Origin: Streptomyces sp. HNM0575
Lineage (GTDB): Bacteria > Actinomycetota > Actinomycetes > Streptomycetales > Streptomycetaceae
DNA length: 64,000 bases
Assembly: GCF_012726265.1 (NCBI RefSeq)
Contig: NZ_JAASAG010000012.1
Location: forward strand, 1-64,000
Direction of reading: 5' to 3'
Part shown: one piece after another, positions 50,294 to 59,198 of the stretch
Numbering within the stretch: the stretch's first letter is position 1
How the letters are laid out: every line of letters begins with the position of its first letter
Program-made: the position numbers and the translations under genes
Notes under the pieces: generated by a model
Database searches by the model: none
The model's input: the letters and a program-made list of their open reading frames with translations, nothing else
What the model was told of the DNA's origin: nothing

Positions 50294-50512
50294 GGGGGAA
50301 GGCTGCCGTCCGCCAGCCAACGGGGAGACCGCGAGAGGTCAACATCCGATGACCCAGGGGTGAACACCCGCTTCCGCGCCCCCCGGGGAGCTCTCCGCGC
50401 CTCCGCCTTCCGCACCCGGTGCGCCGGGCGCGGCCGGGTGGGCCGGGCGGGCGCCGGCGGGCCCGTGAGCGGTGGCCGTGCGGGCCGCCGGAGCGCGTGT
50501 TGCACTGGTCAC

Positions 50513-51559
50513 GTGAAGCGCAAGCACACGCCGGTGCACCGCCCCGGCTCCGACCGCCCGCGCGCCGACCGGTCCGGAAGGACGCGGACCGGGACCGGCG
50601 CCGGCAACGGCTCCCGCTCCGTACGGGCCAAGCAGGCCGAGGAGGAGCGCCGCAGGGTCGGGCTCATGATCGAGATCACCGCCCGGGCGGGATCGTACCG
50701 GAAGGGACTGGTGGCGGCGGTCCGCCGCCTCAGCCCCGAGGAGGCGGAGATCCTCGCGGATCTGGAACAGCACGGACTGCAAGTGCCGCAGCTGCACGAC
50801 GTGCTCTGCGGCGGCCATGTCCTCGTGGACGACCCGCAGTTGTACGAGGAGTGGCGAGCCGCCAGAGGCAGCCGTCCGCGCATGTCCAGCCACCACCGCG
50901 ACATCGACAAGACGCGCTATCCCGACATCGGGATGCGCGGCCAGGTCGTACGGGAGAAGCTGCACGGACGCACCGCCCAGGGCACCTGGGTGCAGCTGGA
51001 GAAGACTCCCGCGGCCTTCGGCAAGAACAAGCTGCCCGGCCCGAACGACCTGCGGCACCTCATGGACTACATCGTCTACCGCGTGACCCGCAGCAACGTC
51101 GGCCCCTGGGGACTGTCGCGGATGACGGAGCGGCGCCCGATGTATCTGTCGCCCGCGCTGGCGGTGCCGACGTCGCTGACGCCACCGGTCGCGCGGGCGC
51201 TGACGCGTGCGCTGCGCAGCATCGAGCAGAACGACGATGTCACGGCCGTCTCGGGGGACTTGGCGTCGCGGTTCCCGCCGCCGGACCGTGAGGACCTGGC
51301 GGGCGAGCTGGGCCGCTCGCTGTCCGGAAGGGCCGGCCGGGGACTGTTCGGCAACTCCGAGGTGTGGGTCACGCAGACACCGTCGAGCGTCGCCGCGGCG
51401 GTTCTGCGGGAGCGGCCCGAGCCGGTGTTCGCGCTGGGCGCGAAGGGCGAGGTACGGCGGCCGGGCGAGCAGCCGCCGGGCGAACAGCCGCCGGGCGAAC
51501 GGCAGTCGGGGCAGGGGGGACAGTCGGACGGACAGTGGCCGGAGGGAGAGGCGGCATGA
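50513..51559 (+). CDS. Conserved protein of unknown function, first of a coupled pair
   Basis: This 348-residue cytosolic protein starts near GTG 50513 (the long frame upstream is not coding). A basic, Arg/Gly-rich N-terminus (about 45 residues) precedes a compact region: ITARAGSYRKGLVAAVRRLS, PQLHDVLCGGHVLVDDPQLY and SSHHRDIDKTRYPDIGMRG. A Gly/Gln/Pro-rich repeat tail follows (GEQPPGEQPPGE). Its stop overlaps the next start in ATGA. I do not recognise the family. Confidence 0.6.
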   Translation: MKRKHTPVHRPGSDRPRADRSGRTRTGTGAGNGSRSVRAKQAEEERRRVGLMIEITARAGSYRKGLVAAVRRLSPEEAEILADLEQHGLQVPQLHDVLCGGHVLVDDPQLYEEWRAARGSRPRMSSHHRDIDKTRYPDIGMRGQVVREKLHGRTAQGTWVQLEKTPAAFGKNKLPGPNDLRHLMDYIVYRVTRSNVGPWGLSRMTERRPMYLSPALAVPTSLTPPVARALTRALRSIEQNDDVTAVSGDLASRFPPPDREDLAGELGRSLSGRAGRGLFGNSEVWVTQTPSSVAAAVLRERPEPVFALGAKGEVRRPGEQPPGEQPPGERQSGQGGQSDGQWPEGEAA

Positions 51560-52455
51560 ACGACCACCGGCGCGACCGGCGTTCGCCGGAGCGGCAGCAC
51601 TCGGGACAGCAGCCAGGACAACGGCCGGAAGAGCGCTGGGAACAGCAGCCGGGACAGCAGCCGGGACAGCAGCCGGGACAGCGCTCGGGGCGGCCTTCGG
51701 GACAGCAGCCGCCGCCCGGACCGCCGACCGACGTGGGGGAGATGGGGGACGCGTCCGTCCCGGAGGGGCTGGTCTCGGCCGTGGAGCATCTGGTCGGCAC
51801 GGGCCCGGTACTGCTCGGCGCGTACACCGTCGCCGAACTCACCGCCGTGGACGCCATCGTGGACTTTCTCGAGGCCCGCCCGCCGGACGACGTGCTCGCC
51901 GAGGCCGTACGCTCCCTGGCCGCACGCCAGTTGCTGCTGGCGGGCTCCTCGGGCGAGCAGGTGCAGGTGCGGGGCGACCTGGGGATCATCGTGGCGTTCC
52001 AGCGCAGGGCCCGTAAGGTGCTCGACGCCCGTACCACCGGTACGGGCCCCGGCGAGCCGTGGCGGATCCTGCTGCTCCCCCAGCCCGAGCGGATCTGCAT
52101 GATGGTGCGCATCGACGCGCTCGGCGTACACCAGATCGGCCTGTACAAGCTCGACGAGGCGCTCCGTATGCTCACCGACTGGCTGCCGCAAGGCCGTTCG
52201 GCGGACCCCGACGAGGCCGTGGACGTGGACGGCATGCTCGCCGCGGCGGAACGCTCCGCGCTCGTCACCGTCACCCGCTACACCGCGCAGGGCTCGGCCG
52301 AGGTCGCGGAGGACAGCACCGACCTGGTCCTCGCCCGCAGCGACGGGCGGCTGCACGTGCTGTCCCGGGACCCGCGCGATCAGGACCGTCTGGTGCCGAG
52401 CCGGGCGGAGGGCAGGGAGGACGTGGACGACAGGCTCGTCGGGCTGCTGGCCTAG
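51556..52455 (+). CDS. Conserved protein of unknown function, second of a coupled pair
   Basis: This 299-residue protein has a Gln/Pro/Gly-rich N-terminus (QPGQQPGQQPGQ repeats, about residues 18-52). A globular domain follows, with VEHLVGTGPVLLGAYTVAEL, ARQLLLAGSSGEQVQVRGDL, RICMMVRIDALGVHQIGLY and ALVTVTRYTAQGSAE. It is translationally coupled to the preceding gene through ATGA, so the two products should act together. Similar low-complexity tails sit at the facing ends of the two proteins. No family recognised. Confidence 0.6.
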   Translation: MNDHRRDRRSPERQHSGQQPGQRPEERWEQQPGQQPGQQPGQRSGRPSGQQPPPGPPTDVGEMGDASVPEGLVSAVEHLVGTGPVLLGAYTVAELTAVDAIVDFLEARPPDDVLAEAVRSLAARQLLLAGSSGEQVQVRGDLGIIVAFQRRARKVLDARTTGTGPGEPWRILLLPQPERICMMVRIDALGVHQIGLYKLDEALRMLTDWLPQGRSADPDEAVDVDGMLAAAERSALVTVTRYTAQGSAEVAEDSTDLVLARSDGRLHVLSRDPRDQDRLVPSRAEGREDVDDRLVGLLA

Positions 52456-52483
52456 GCACGCGGCACGCGGGCACCCGCGTCAC

Positions 52484-52511
52484 GTCTCGCGTCTCGCGTC
52501 TCCGGTCTCAC
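52484..52511. repeat. Heptanucleotide tandem repeat, 4 units
   Basis: Units GTCTCGC, GTCTCGC, GTCTCCG and GTCTCAC follow directly, 29 nt after the operon stop. Confidence 0.75.
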
Positions 52512-52580
52512 GGAGGGGGCGTGCCGTACGGCGTCACGGACGGGCCCCGACCCCTTCGGTTGCGCGGTCATGACGGAAGC

Positions 52581-52618
52581 CGGTTCCGTCCCCGACTCCC
52601 CGTTCCGTCCCCGACTCC
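52581..52618. repeat. Perfect 19-bp tandem duplication
   Basis: GTTCCGTCCCCGACTCCCC occurs twice without a gap, about 65 nt before the VOC gene start, in its promoter region. Confidence 0.9.
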
Positions 52619-52684
52619 CCCTCGTCTACGGTCACTTCGGACGCAAACAGCACATTCGACGGGGACGGTCGACGGGGGGAAGTC

Positions 52685-53170
52685 ATGAAGCGTTCGCGGA
52701 TGAACGAGCAGGACGGCTGGCCCGAGGGCCTGGCGGTCGGCGCCACCCGGATCGGCAGACGCTGCAACAGCTACGACGAGTGCGTCGCCTTCTACCGTGA
52801 CGTGGTCGGGCTGCCTCTGGTGTACCGCTCCTCGGAGAAGGGCCCGGACGGCTTCCGCGTCGCGATCTTCGGACTGCCGGGCACCGCGGCCACGTTCGAA
52901 CTGGTCGAGGCGCTCGAACCGGTGCCGGTCGACCGCCACGAAGAGCTAGTGCTCTATTTCGCGGGCGGGCCCGCGCGGGACGTCGTGGCAGGCCGTATCG
53001 CGGACGCGGGGTACGAGCCCGTACGCCAGTACCGCTACTGGGAACTCAACGAAGCGGTGACCTTCGCCGATCCCGACGGACGTGAACTCGTCCTCGCGCC
53101 ATGGGTGTTCGGCGAGGAGCCACCGCCCATGCGGAAGCGGCCCGACCCGTCGGGAACCGCCGGGGACTGA
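52685..53170 (+). CDS. VOC (glyoxalase/bleomycin-resistance) family protein
   Basis: This 161-residue protein has one VOC domain: TRIGRRCNSYDECVAFYRDVVGLPLVY, FRVAIFGLPGTAATFELVEAL and YWELNEAVTFADPDGRELVLA. Members bind metals or hydrophobic drugs; metal ligands cannot be fixed by eye. It starts at ATG 52685 behind GGGGGGAAG. Convergent with the AraC-family gene. Confidence 0.82.
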   Translation: MKRSRMNEQDGWPEGLAVGATRIGRRCNSYDECVAFYRDVVGLPLVYRSSEKGPDGFRVAIFGLPGTAATFELVEALEPVPVDRHEELVLYFAGGPARDVVAGRIADAGYEPVRQYRYWELNEAVTFADPDGRELVLAPWVFGEEPPPMRKRPDPSGTAGD

Positions 53171-53186
53171 CCGTCCCGCCCGCCCG

Positions 53187-54155
53187 TCAGGTGCGCAGGG
53201 TCGGGCCGGGGAGCTGGCCGTACTGCCGCTGGTAGGCGTCGGAGAAGCGCTCCGGATCGGGGAAGCCCCAGCCGGCCGCCACGGAGCCGACCGCCGGGCC
53301 CGCCGGGGGGTCCGCGGTCTGGAGGTCGCGGCGTGCGCGCTCCAGGCGTACGCGGTGCAGGTAGCCGAGGGGGCTCGTGCCGTACTGGCGGACGAAGCCG
53401 TGCCGGAGGGCGCGCGGGGAGACGGACACCGCGGCGGCGATGTCGGCGAGGACGAGGGGCCGGTGGGCGTTCGCCTCGATGAACTCGACCGCCCTGCGCA
53501 GCACGGCCGTCGACACCTCGCCCGGGCCGGGCCGGTAGTCGGCCGTCATGGTGTTGTTGGGGAACGTCTTCACCGCGGCCGTGGCGAGCAGGTTCAGCGT
53601 CTGCGCATAGACCAGGGGCTCGCGGAGCGGGCTGTCGGAGGACTCCAGCTGGCCCGCGACGTAGCCGACCGTCGAGCGCCAGAAGCGGTCCATCGCGGAG
53701 GACACCGGCGTCATCCCGACGAAGCGCAGACCCTCCTCCATGCCGTACTCGGCCGCGGCGTCCTGCACCGCCTTCTCCGGCACCGATATGACCTCTTTGC
53801 TGAGCCGGTCCCAGCTGATCGTCATCGGCACGCCCACCGGGCACACCGCCGTGTCGCCGATGCCCAGCCGCGCCTCCGTGTCGCCCGTCGCGAAGGTCAG
53901 GGTGCCGCCCGTGACGAAGGTGCACATCAGATAGTCGAGAGGCGCGCACTCGATGCTCATCCTGGAATGCACGAGATGGTCCAGCGTCATGTCTCCGGCC
54001 GTCGTGCGCCGCCCCCCGAACGTGAACCCCTCGGTCGGTACCTGACGCGGACGGAACGCACCGAACATGTCAGCGCTCACGGCTTCCGCGATGCCGGGGT
54101 CCGAGATGGTGAATTCCGACTGCTCGACCGGCAGCCGCTCCGCCTCCACCGTCAT
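53187..54155 (-). CDS. AraC-family transcriptional regulator
   Basis: This 322-residue protein has an AraC_binding_2-like sensor domain (LMCTFVTGGTLTFATGD, IGDTAVCPVGVPMTI) and a C-terminal double HTH (LADIAAAVSVSPRALRHGFV, then YLHRVRLERARRDLQ and VAAGWGFPDPERFSDAY). This is the usual Streptomyces AraC layout. It starts at ATG 54153-54155. No metabolic target gene is adjacent except the convergent VOC gene. Confidence 0.88.
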   Translation of the reverse strand: MTVEAERLPVEQSEFTISDPGIAEAVSADMFGAFRPRQVPTEGFTFGGRRTTAGDMTLDHLVHSRMSIECAPLDYLMCTFVTGGTLTFATGDTEARLGIGDTAVCPVGVPMTISWDRLSKEVISVPEKAVQDAAAEYGMEEGLRFVGMTPVSSAMDRFWRSTVGYVAGQLESSDSPLREPLVYAQTLNLLATAAVKTFPNNTMTADYRPGPGEVSTAVLRRAVEFIEANAHRPLVLADIAAAVSVSPRALRHGFVRQYGTSPLGYLHRVRLERARRDLQTADPPAGPAVGSVAAGWGFPDPERFSDAYQRQYGQLPGPTLRT

Positions 54156-54284
54156 GACCGCCTCCGAAGCAGCGTGGGGACGTGCTGAAAGGCTTCCTCT
54201 ACCGACCGTACTCCTCGCACGGCGGTGTACGGGGCGCCGGCGGACCGGCTCGGGCGGAGGCTCACGGGCGCCGCGGGCGCCGTC

Positions 54285-55853
54285 TCAGACGCGGTCCGGT
54301 ACCGGCTGCGCCATGTCGCGCGCGGGCTGAGCCGGGCCCGGTACGGGCGTCGCCGTGTCCGGTACGGGCTGGGCCATATCCGGTACCGGTGCGGGCGCGC
54401 GGTGCCAGGGGCGGGGGGCGCCGGGTGGCGTCGGCGGCACGTTCAGCGTCAGCGGCCTCGGGCGCGCGTGACGGGGCTGCCTGCGCGGTCCGGGCCGGGA
54501 CCACACGGACGGCTGGGACCATACGGACGGCCAGGGCGGTACGGACGGCCGGGCCTGTAGCTGAACGGACGGCCGGGACCGTACGGACCACACGGGCACC
54601 AACGGCGTTACGGGCAGCGGCTGTTGAGGCTCCGGCGCCACGGTCCCGGACCCGCCCCGCACGGCCGCCCGCGTCGGCGGCAGCGCCGCGTTCCGTACGC
54701 CGGAGAGCCGCTCGTGCAGACCCGCCCCCGTCGGGCGGCGCAGCAACGTCAGCGGAAGCAGCACGCTGAGGCAGGCCGCGACACCGGCCACGGCGATCTC
54801 ACCGGCGTACTCCTCCGCCAGCACCGCCGCCTCCCCGAGGCCGCCGGGCCGGACCGCGGTCGCCGGTACGAAGGGCCAGGGGTGCTGGTCGAGCGTCACC
54901 GCGGCGACGAACAGCAGGGAGAACAGCGGCAGCAGCACGCCGCCCAGCAGTCCCGCCCGCAGCGCGAGCCGCCACACCACCTGCGGCCCGCGGCGCTCCG
55001 TGACGAGGCGCAGGCGCAGCAGCCGCTTCCCGGGCGTACCGCCCGTCGCGTACGGCAGAACGACGAACCAGACCGCGCACACCGCGACCAGCACCGCCAG
55101 CAGTTCGTCGGGCCCGTCGGAGTAGCCGCCGTACGCGACCACCAGCACGCAGAAGAGACCGGTCAGCGACACCCCGATCAGGTCGACGAGCAGCGCGGTC
55201 AGCCGCCGGCCGAAGGGCACGGGCGCGCGGGAGAGCGCCCTGCCGTCCAGCGCGTCGAGGGCCGGCAGCAGCCGGGCGGCGGGCCCGGTCAGCGCCCAAC
55301 CGAGCACCGCTCCGGAGGTGTTGACCGCCAGGTCGTCGACGTCGAAGAGCCGGTAGGGGCAGTCGTAGAGGCCCCAGACGCCCGTCCACTGCGTCAGTTC
55401 GAAGGCGAGGGAGAGGCCGAACCCGGCGCAGGCGGTGCCGCGCAGGCCGCGGAGGAAGTGGTAGCGGAGGAAGACGCCCAGCGGTAGGAGCAGCAGCAGG
55501 TTGAAGACCGCGCCGGCGACGGCAGGGTTGTGGATCACGAGCGGGCCCAGCCCGATCCGGTGGTGGGCCTCCTTCCATATGTCGCCGAAGGTGTTGCCCG
55601 GTGTGAGCTGCGGCGCGGCCATCTGCGCGTACTCGGTGCACACGTCCACCGCTCCGCTCGGCAGCGGTACGACGGTCATGCACGCGGCCGTGAACAGGTA
55701 CTGGCCGAAGCCGAAGAGCGACAGGAAGCGGCCCGAGGTCAGCACGCCGTGCCGCCGGTAGAGGGCGACGGCCGTGGGGAGCAGGAGTAAGAGCGCGAGC
55801 AGCGGGAAGAGCGCCGCGGCCGTCTTGATCGGCAGCAGGTACGTGTGGGCCAT
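54285..55853 (-). CDS. VanZ-like and RDD membrane protein
   Basis: This 522-residue integral membrane protein starts at ATG 55851-55853 with GGAGACC upstream. The N-terminal part is VanZ-like (MVV-type opening helices, GPLVIHNPAVAGAVFNLLLL, AFELTQWTG, FDVDDLAVNTSGAVLG). The next ~170 residues are an RDD-type domain (PFGRRLTALLVDLIGVSLTG, GGTPGKRLLRLRLVTERRG). The tail is Pro/Ser/Trp-rich with PSVWSQPSVWS and VPD...AQPVPD repeats. VanZ relatives are linked to glycopeptide tolerance, but the role here is unknown. Confidence 0.8.
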   Translation of the reverse strand: MAHTYLLPIKTAAALFPLLALLLLLPTAVALYRRHGVLTSGRFLSLFGFGQYLFTAACMTVVPLPSGAVDVCTEYAQMAAPQLTPGNTFGDIWKEAHHRIGLGPLVIHNPAVAGAVFNLLLLLPLGVFLRYHFLRGLRGTACAGFGLSLAFELTQWTGVWGLYDCPYRLFDVDDLAVNTSGAVLGWALTGPAARLLPALDALDGRALSRAPVPFGRRLTALLVDLIGVSLTGLFCVLVVAYGGYSDGPDELLAVLVAVCAVWFVVLPYATGGTPGKRLLRLRLVTERRGPQVVWRLALRAGLLGGVLLPLFSLLFVAAVTLDQHPWPFVPATAVRPGGLGEAAVLAEEYAGEIAVAGVAACLSVLLPLTLLRRPTGAGLHERLSGVRNAALPPTRAAVRGGSGTVAPEPQQPLPVTPLVPVWSVRSRPSVQLQARPSVPPWPSVWSQPSVWSRPGPRRQPRHARPRPLTLNVPPTPPGAPRPWHRAPAPVPDMAQPVPDTATPVPGPAQPARDMAQPVPDRV

Positions 55854-55857
55854 GGAC

Positions 55858-55885
55858 GGTCTCCGGTCTCCGGTCTCCGGTCTGC
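55858..55885. repeat. Heptanucleotide repeat at ribosome-binding site
   Basis: Four GGTCTCC-type units, read as GGAGACC on the gene's strand, lie directly before the VanZ-RDD start. The repeat supplies its Shine-Dalgarno-like sequence three times over. Confidence 0.8.
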
Positions 55886-56031
55886 GGACGTGAGGCGACG
55901 GCTGACTGAAGTGACGGCCCGGGCCGCGGCTCGGTTGAGCCGAGCCGGCGCCGAGGTGGCCGCGCCGGGTCGGCCGCCGCGGTGGCGGTCGGCAGCGGTC
56001 CGGATCCGCGCCCTCACTTGCACGACTCGGC

Positions 56032-56065
56032 ACTATACACGCGACGTATACATCGAGTGCATAGT
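56032..56065. promoter_or_regulatory. 34-bp palindrome centred on GTATAC
   Basis: Reading inward from both ends, 14 of 17 pairs match: ACTAT ends and a GTATAC centre at 56046-56051. It lies in an AT-richer patch about 180 nt upstream of the VanZ-RDD start. It could be an operator. Confidence 0.65.
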
Positions 56066-56319
56066 TCATCGGAGCCGTCGTGCGGCCGTCTTCCGGGATG
56101 ACCAGGCGCTTCACCGCCCGGGGCGCACCAGGTGCGCCGGGTTCACCGGTGGTGCGTACGGCCGGGATCGCGGAGCGGGGTGCGAACTCAGCGCCGGGAT
56201 GGGGCACTTCGGGCCTCGACGCGGCGGCCCGGAACAGATGGCGGTCAGGGGCGTGAGCGGTGGCCCGGGCGGCGGGCGCGGTCAGGGGCGGCGGGCGCGG
56301 TCGCCGGTGGCGGGCGCCG

Positions 56320-59022
56320 TCAGAACGAGCCGGAGAGGGACTGTTCCGTCCAGATGACCTTGCCGTCCTTGGTGTAGCGGGTGCCCCAGCGGTCCGCGAA
56401 CTGCGCCACCAGGAAGAGCCCCCGCCCGCCCTCGTCCGTCGTCGCCGCGTGGCGCAGATGCGGCGAGGTGCTGCTGTGGTCGGCGACCTCGCAGATCAGC
56501 GAGCGGTCACGCAGCAGCCGCACCCTGATGGGACCGGCGGCGTGGCGGATGGCGTTGGTGATCAGCTCGCTGAGGATCAGCTCCGTGACGTATCCCTGTT
56601 CCTCCAGGCCCCATTCGGCGAGCTGCGAGTTGACGGCGGCCCGTACACCGGACACGGCGGACGGGTCCGAGGCCACGTCCCACTCGGCGACCCGGTCGGC
56701 GCTCAGCACCTGGGTGCGGGCGACGAGCAGCGCGATGTCGTCGCCCTGCCGGGGCGGGAGCAGCGCGTCCAGCACCGCGTCGCAGCTCTCCTCCGGCGAC
56801 TGGCCCGCGTGCGCCACCGCCTCGCGCAGCAGCCGCAGTCCGGCGTCGATGTCCTGGTCGCGGCGCTCGACCAGCCCGTCGGTGTAGAGGACGAGCCTGC
56901 TGCCCTCCTCCAGCTTCAACTCCAGGGATTCGAAGGGCAGTCCGCCGATGCCCAGCGGCAGTCCGGACGGCACGTCCGGGAACTCCACCGTGCCGTCCGG
57001 GCGGGCCAGCGCGGGCGTCGGATGGCCCGCCCGCGCGATCACGCACGTGCGGGAGGCCGGGTCGTAGACCGCGTAGAGGCAGGTGGCGCCGGTGATGGCG
57101 GTCTCGTCGCCCGCCTCGATCGCGTCCTGGTCCACGCGGGAGGCCAACTCGTCGAGGTGGCTGAGGAGTTCGTCGGGCGGCAGATCGAGGGCGGAGAAGT
57201 TGTGCACCGCGGTGCGCAGCCGTCCCATGGTGGCCGCCGCGTGCAGCCCGTGACCGACGACGTCCCCGACGGCGAGCGCGACGCGCGCCCCCGGCAGCGG
57301 GATGACGTCGAACCAGTCGCCGCCGACCCCCGCCTGCGCCGGCAGATAGCGCGACGCGACCTCGACCGCGCTCTGCTCGGGCAGCGCACGCGGCAGCAGG
57401 CTGCGCTGGAGCGCGACGGCCATGCCGTGCTCGCGGGTGTAGCGACGGGCGTTGTCGATGGACACGGCGGCGCGGGCGGCCAGTTCGGAGGCGAGCGAGA
57501 CGTCGTCGTCCTCGAACGGCTCGGGCCTTTCCGAACGCCAGAAGTTGACCACGCCGAGCAGCACGCCCCGTGCGCGAAGCGGAGCGGCGATGAGCGAGTG
57601 GATGCCGTACTCCAGTACGCGGCCCGTGCGTTCGGGATCCTGCGCCCGCCATCCCTCCGACTCGCTCAGCCGGGGCACGGTCACGGCCTGCCCGCTCTCG
57701 AAGGCGCGGACCTGCGGCGACGGAGGCGCGAACGTGATCAACTCGCCCGGCGGATAGAGCGGTTGGTCGTCGCGGACGCCGTGCACGGCCGTACGTCTCA
57801 TCACCGGCTCGATGGCGTCCGGTCCCGGCTCGTCGCCGCTCAGCACGGGCTCCGCCAGATCGACGGTGACGAAGTCGGCGAAGCGCGGCACCGGCACCTG
57901 CGCCAACTCCTCGGCGGTACGCGTCACATCGAGGGTGGTGCCGATGCCGCCGCTGGCCTCGTACAGCAACTCCAGGCGCTTACGGGCCGTTTCGACCCTG
58001 GTGGAGAGCAGCCGCAGCTCGGTGGTGTCGCGGATCGTGGCCACCCAGCCCGGGGGCCCGCCGTGGCGGTCGGTGGAACGGTTGTTCACGGCGAGCAGCC
58101 GGTCCCCCGAGCGCAGCACCTCGTCCGTGGCGACACGTCCCGGGGAGAACAGCCCGCTCATGGGGGCCTCCAGGCCCAACTCGCCGACGTGGCGGCCCTG
58201 CGCGTCGGAAGGCAGGTCCAGCAGCCGGGACGCCTCGTCGTTGGCGAGCAGCAGCCTGCCCTCACCGCTGACGATCAGCACTCCCTCGTGCACGGCGTGC
58301 AGCACCGCGTCGTGATGCTCGTACATGCGCGTCATCTCGCGCGTGCCGAGCCCGTGGGTCTGCCGCCTCAGCCGGCGGCTCACCAGCGCCGTACCGCCCA
58401 GCGCGAGGGCGAGCGCGACTGCGGCGGCACCGAACAGCAGCGGAAGCTGCCGGTCCACGACGCGGCCGACCTTGTCGACCTTTATCCCCGCAGAGACCAG
58501 CCCGACGACCCTGCCGTCGGAGTTCTTCACCGGGACGACGACCTGGACGATCCTGCCGATGGTGCCCTCTACGGTCTCCCTGTGTACGCGCCCCTGCCGC
58601 GCGGGCTCGATGGTGCCGACGAACTTCTTGCCGATCCTGTTCCTGATCGGGTGGGTGTAGCGGATGCCCCTCGTGTTCATCACGACCACGAAGTCGACAC
58701 CGGTCCGCTTACGGGCGGCCTCCGCGGGCCCCTGGAGCCGTGCGGTCGGATCGGGCGAGCGGAGTCCGGCCAGCGTGGCCGGGGAGTTGGCGAGGGTCTC
58801 GGCGACGGCGAGCGAACGGTCGCCCGCGGCCTGCGTGCTGTCGCGCCGCACTTGCAGCACAAGCGCCGCCACCGCCGCAAGGACGAGAAGCAGGACCACC
58901 GCGACCTGGAGAACGAAAACCTGGCGGGCGACGCTGCCCTCGCTGAGCCGCGGCCGCCGCGGGCGCCTGTCGGGGAGCAGCGGGGCAGTCAGAGCCCGAA
59001 GACGTGTCAGCGGTCCTGCCAT
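56320..59022 (-). CDS. SpoIIE-type PP2C phosphatase with sensor, PAS, GAF and HATPase
   Basis: This 900-residue signalling protein has an N-terminal TM helix (about 34-56), an extracytoplasmic sensor (about 60-195, with VVVMNTRGIRYTHPIRNRIG) and a second TM (about 198-218). A PAS domain (about 235-350), a GAF domain (about 370-545), the PP2C/SpoIIE phosphatase (GGDWFDVIPLPGARVALAVG, DVVGHG) and a C-terminal HATPase_c (LSELITNAIRHAAGP, DEGGRGLFLVAQFADRWG) follow. It would control an anti-sigma/anti-anti-sigma switch in response to an outside signal. Confidence 0.93.
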   Translation of the reverse strand: MAGPLTRLRALTAPLLPDRRPRRPRLSEGSVARQVFVLQVAVVLLLVLAAVAALVLQVRRDSTQAAGDRSLAVAETLANSPATLAGLRSPDPTARLQGPAEAARKRTGVDFVVVMNTRGIRYTHPIRNRIGKKFVGTIEPARQGRVHRETVEGTIGRIVQVVVPVKNSDGRVVGLVSAGIKVDKVGRVVDRQLPLLFGAAAVALALALGGTALVSRRLRRQTHGLGTREMTRMYEHHDAVLHAVHEGVLIVSGEGRLLLANDEASRLLDLPSDAQGRHVGELGLEAPMSGLFSPGRVATDEVLRSGDRLLAVNNRSTDRHGGPPGWVATIRDTTELRLLSTRVETARKRLELLYEASGGIGTTLDVTRTAEELAQVPVPRFADFVTVDLAEPVLSGDEPGPDAIEPVMRRTAVHGVRDDQPLYPPGELITFAPPSPQVRAFESGQAVTVPRLSESEGWRAQDPERTGRVLEYGIHSLIAAPLRARGVLLGVVNFWRSERPEPFEDDDVSLASELAARAAVSIDNARRYTREHGMAVALQRSLLPRALPEQSAVEVASRYLPAQAGVGGDWFDVIPLPGARVALAVGDVVGHGLHAAATMGRLRTAVHNFSALDLPPDELLSHLDELASRVDQDAIEAGDETAITGATCLYAVYDPASRTCVIARAGHPTPALARPDGTVEFPDVPSGLPLGIGGLPFESLELKLEEGSRLVLYTDGLVERRDQDIDAGLRLLREAVAHAGQSPEESCDAVLDALLPPRQGDDIALLVARTQVLSADRVAEWDVASDPSAVSGVRAAVNSQLAEWGLEEQGYVTELILSELITNAIRHAAGPIRVRLLRDRSLICEVADHSSTSPHLRHAATTDEGGRGLFLVAQFADRWGTRYTKDGKVIWTEQSLSGSF

Positions 59023-59198
59023 TGCCCCTGTTTACACTGCTGATCCGCGTCAGTCGACATCTCTTCGGACTGTCCGCGCATACGACACCGCACCGTGCGG
59101 GCTCCATTTCATCGCTTTCCGGGATCTTGCCGGACTCTCGCGGGCGAGGGGACGGGGTCGGGGAGGGGCGGGGCGGGGCGCGCGGAGGGGAGCGGTCG

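Larger units (their letters stand above)
55854..56319. other. 466-bp intergenic region with GTATAC palindrome
   Basis: Besides the heptamers, it contains the 34-bp dyad at 56032-56065. The remainder is GC-rich, with no gene. Confidence 0.5.

Noticed and set aside
48350..50512. N-terminal part of a 1069-aa plus-strand frame
   Set aside because: It runs antisense through the binding-protein gene. Only the part from about 50513 has gene-like features.
56260..59043. 927-aa plus-strand ORF opposite the SpoIIE-type gene
   Set aside because: Shadow of the real gene; the sense strand carries all domain motifs.
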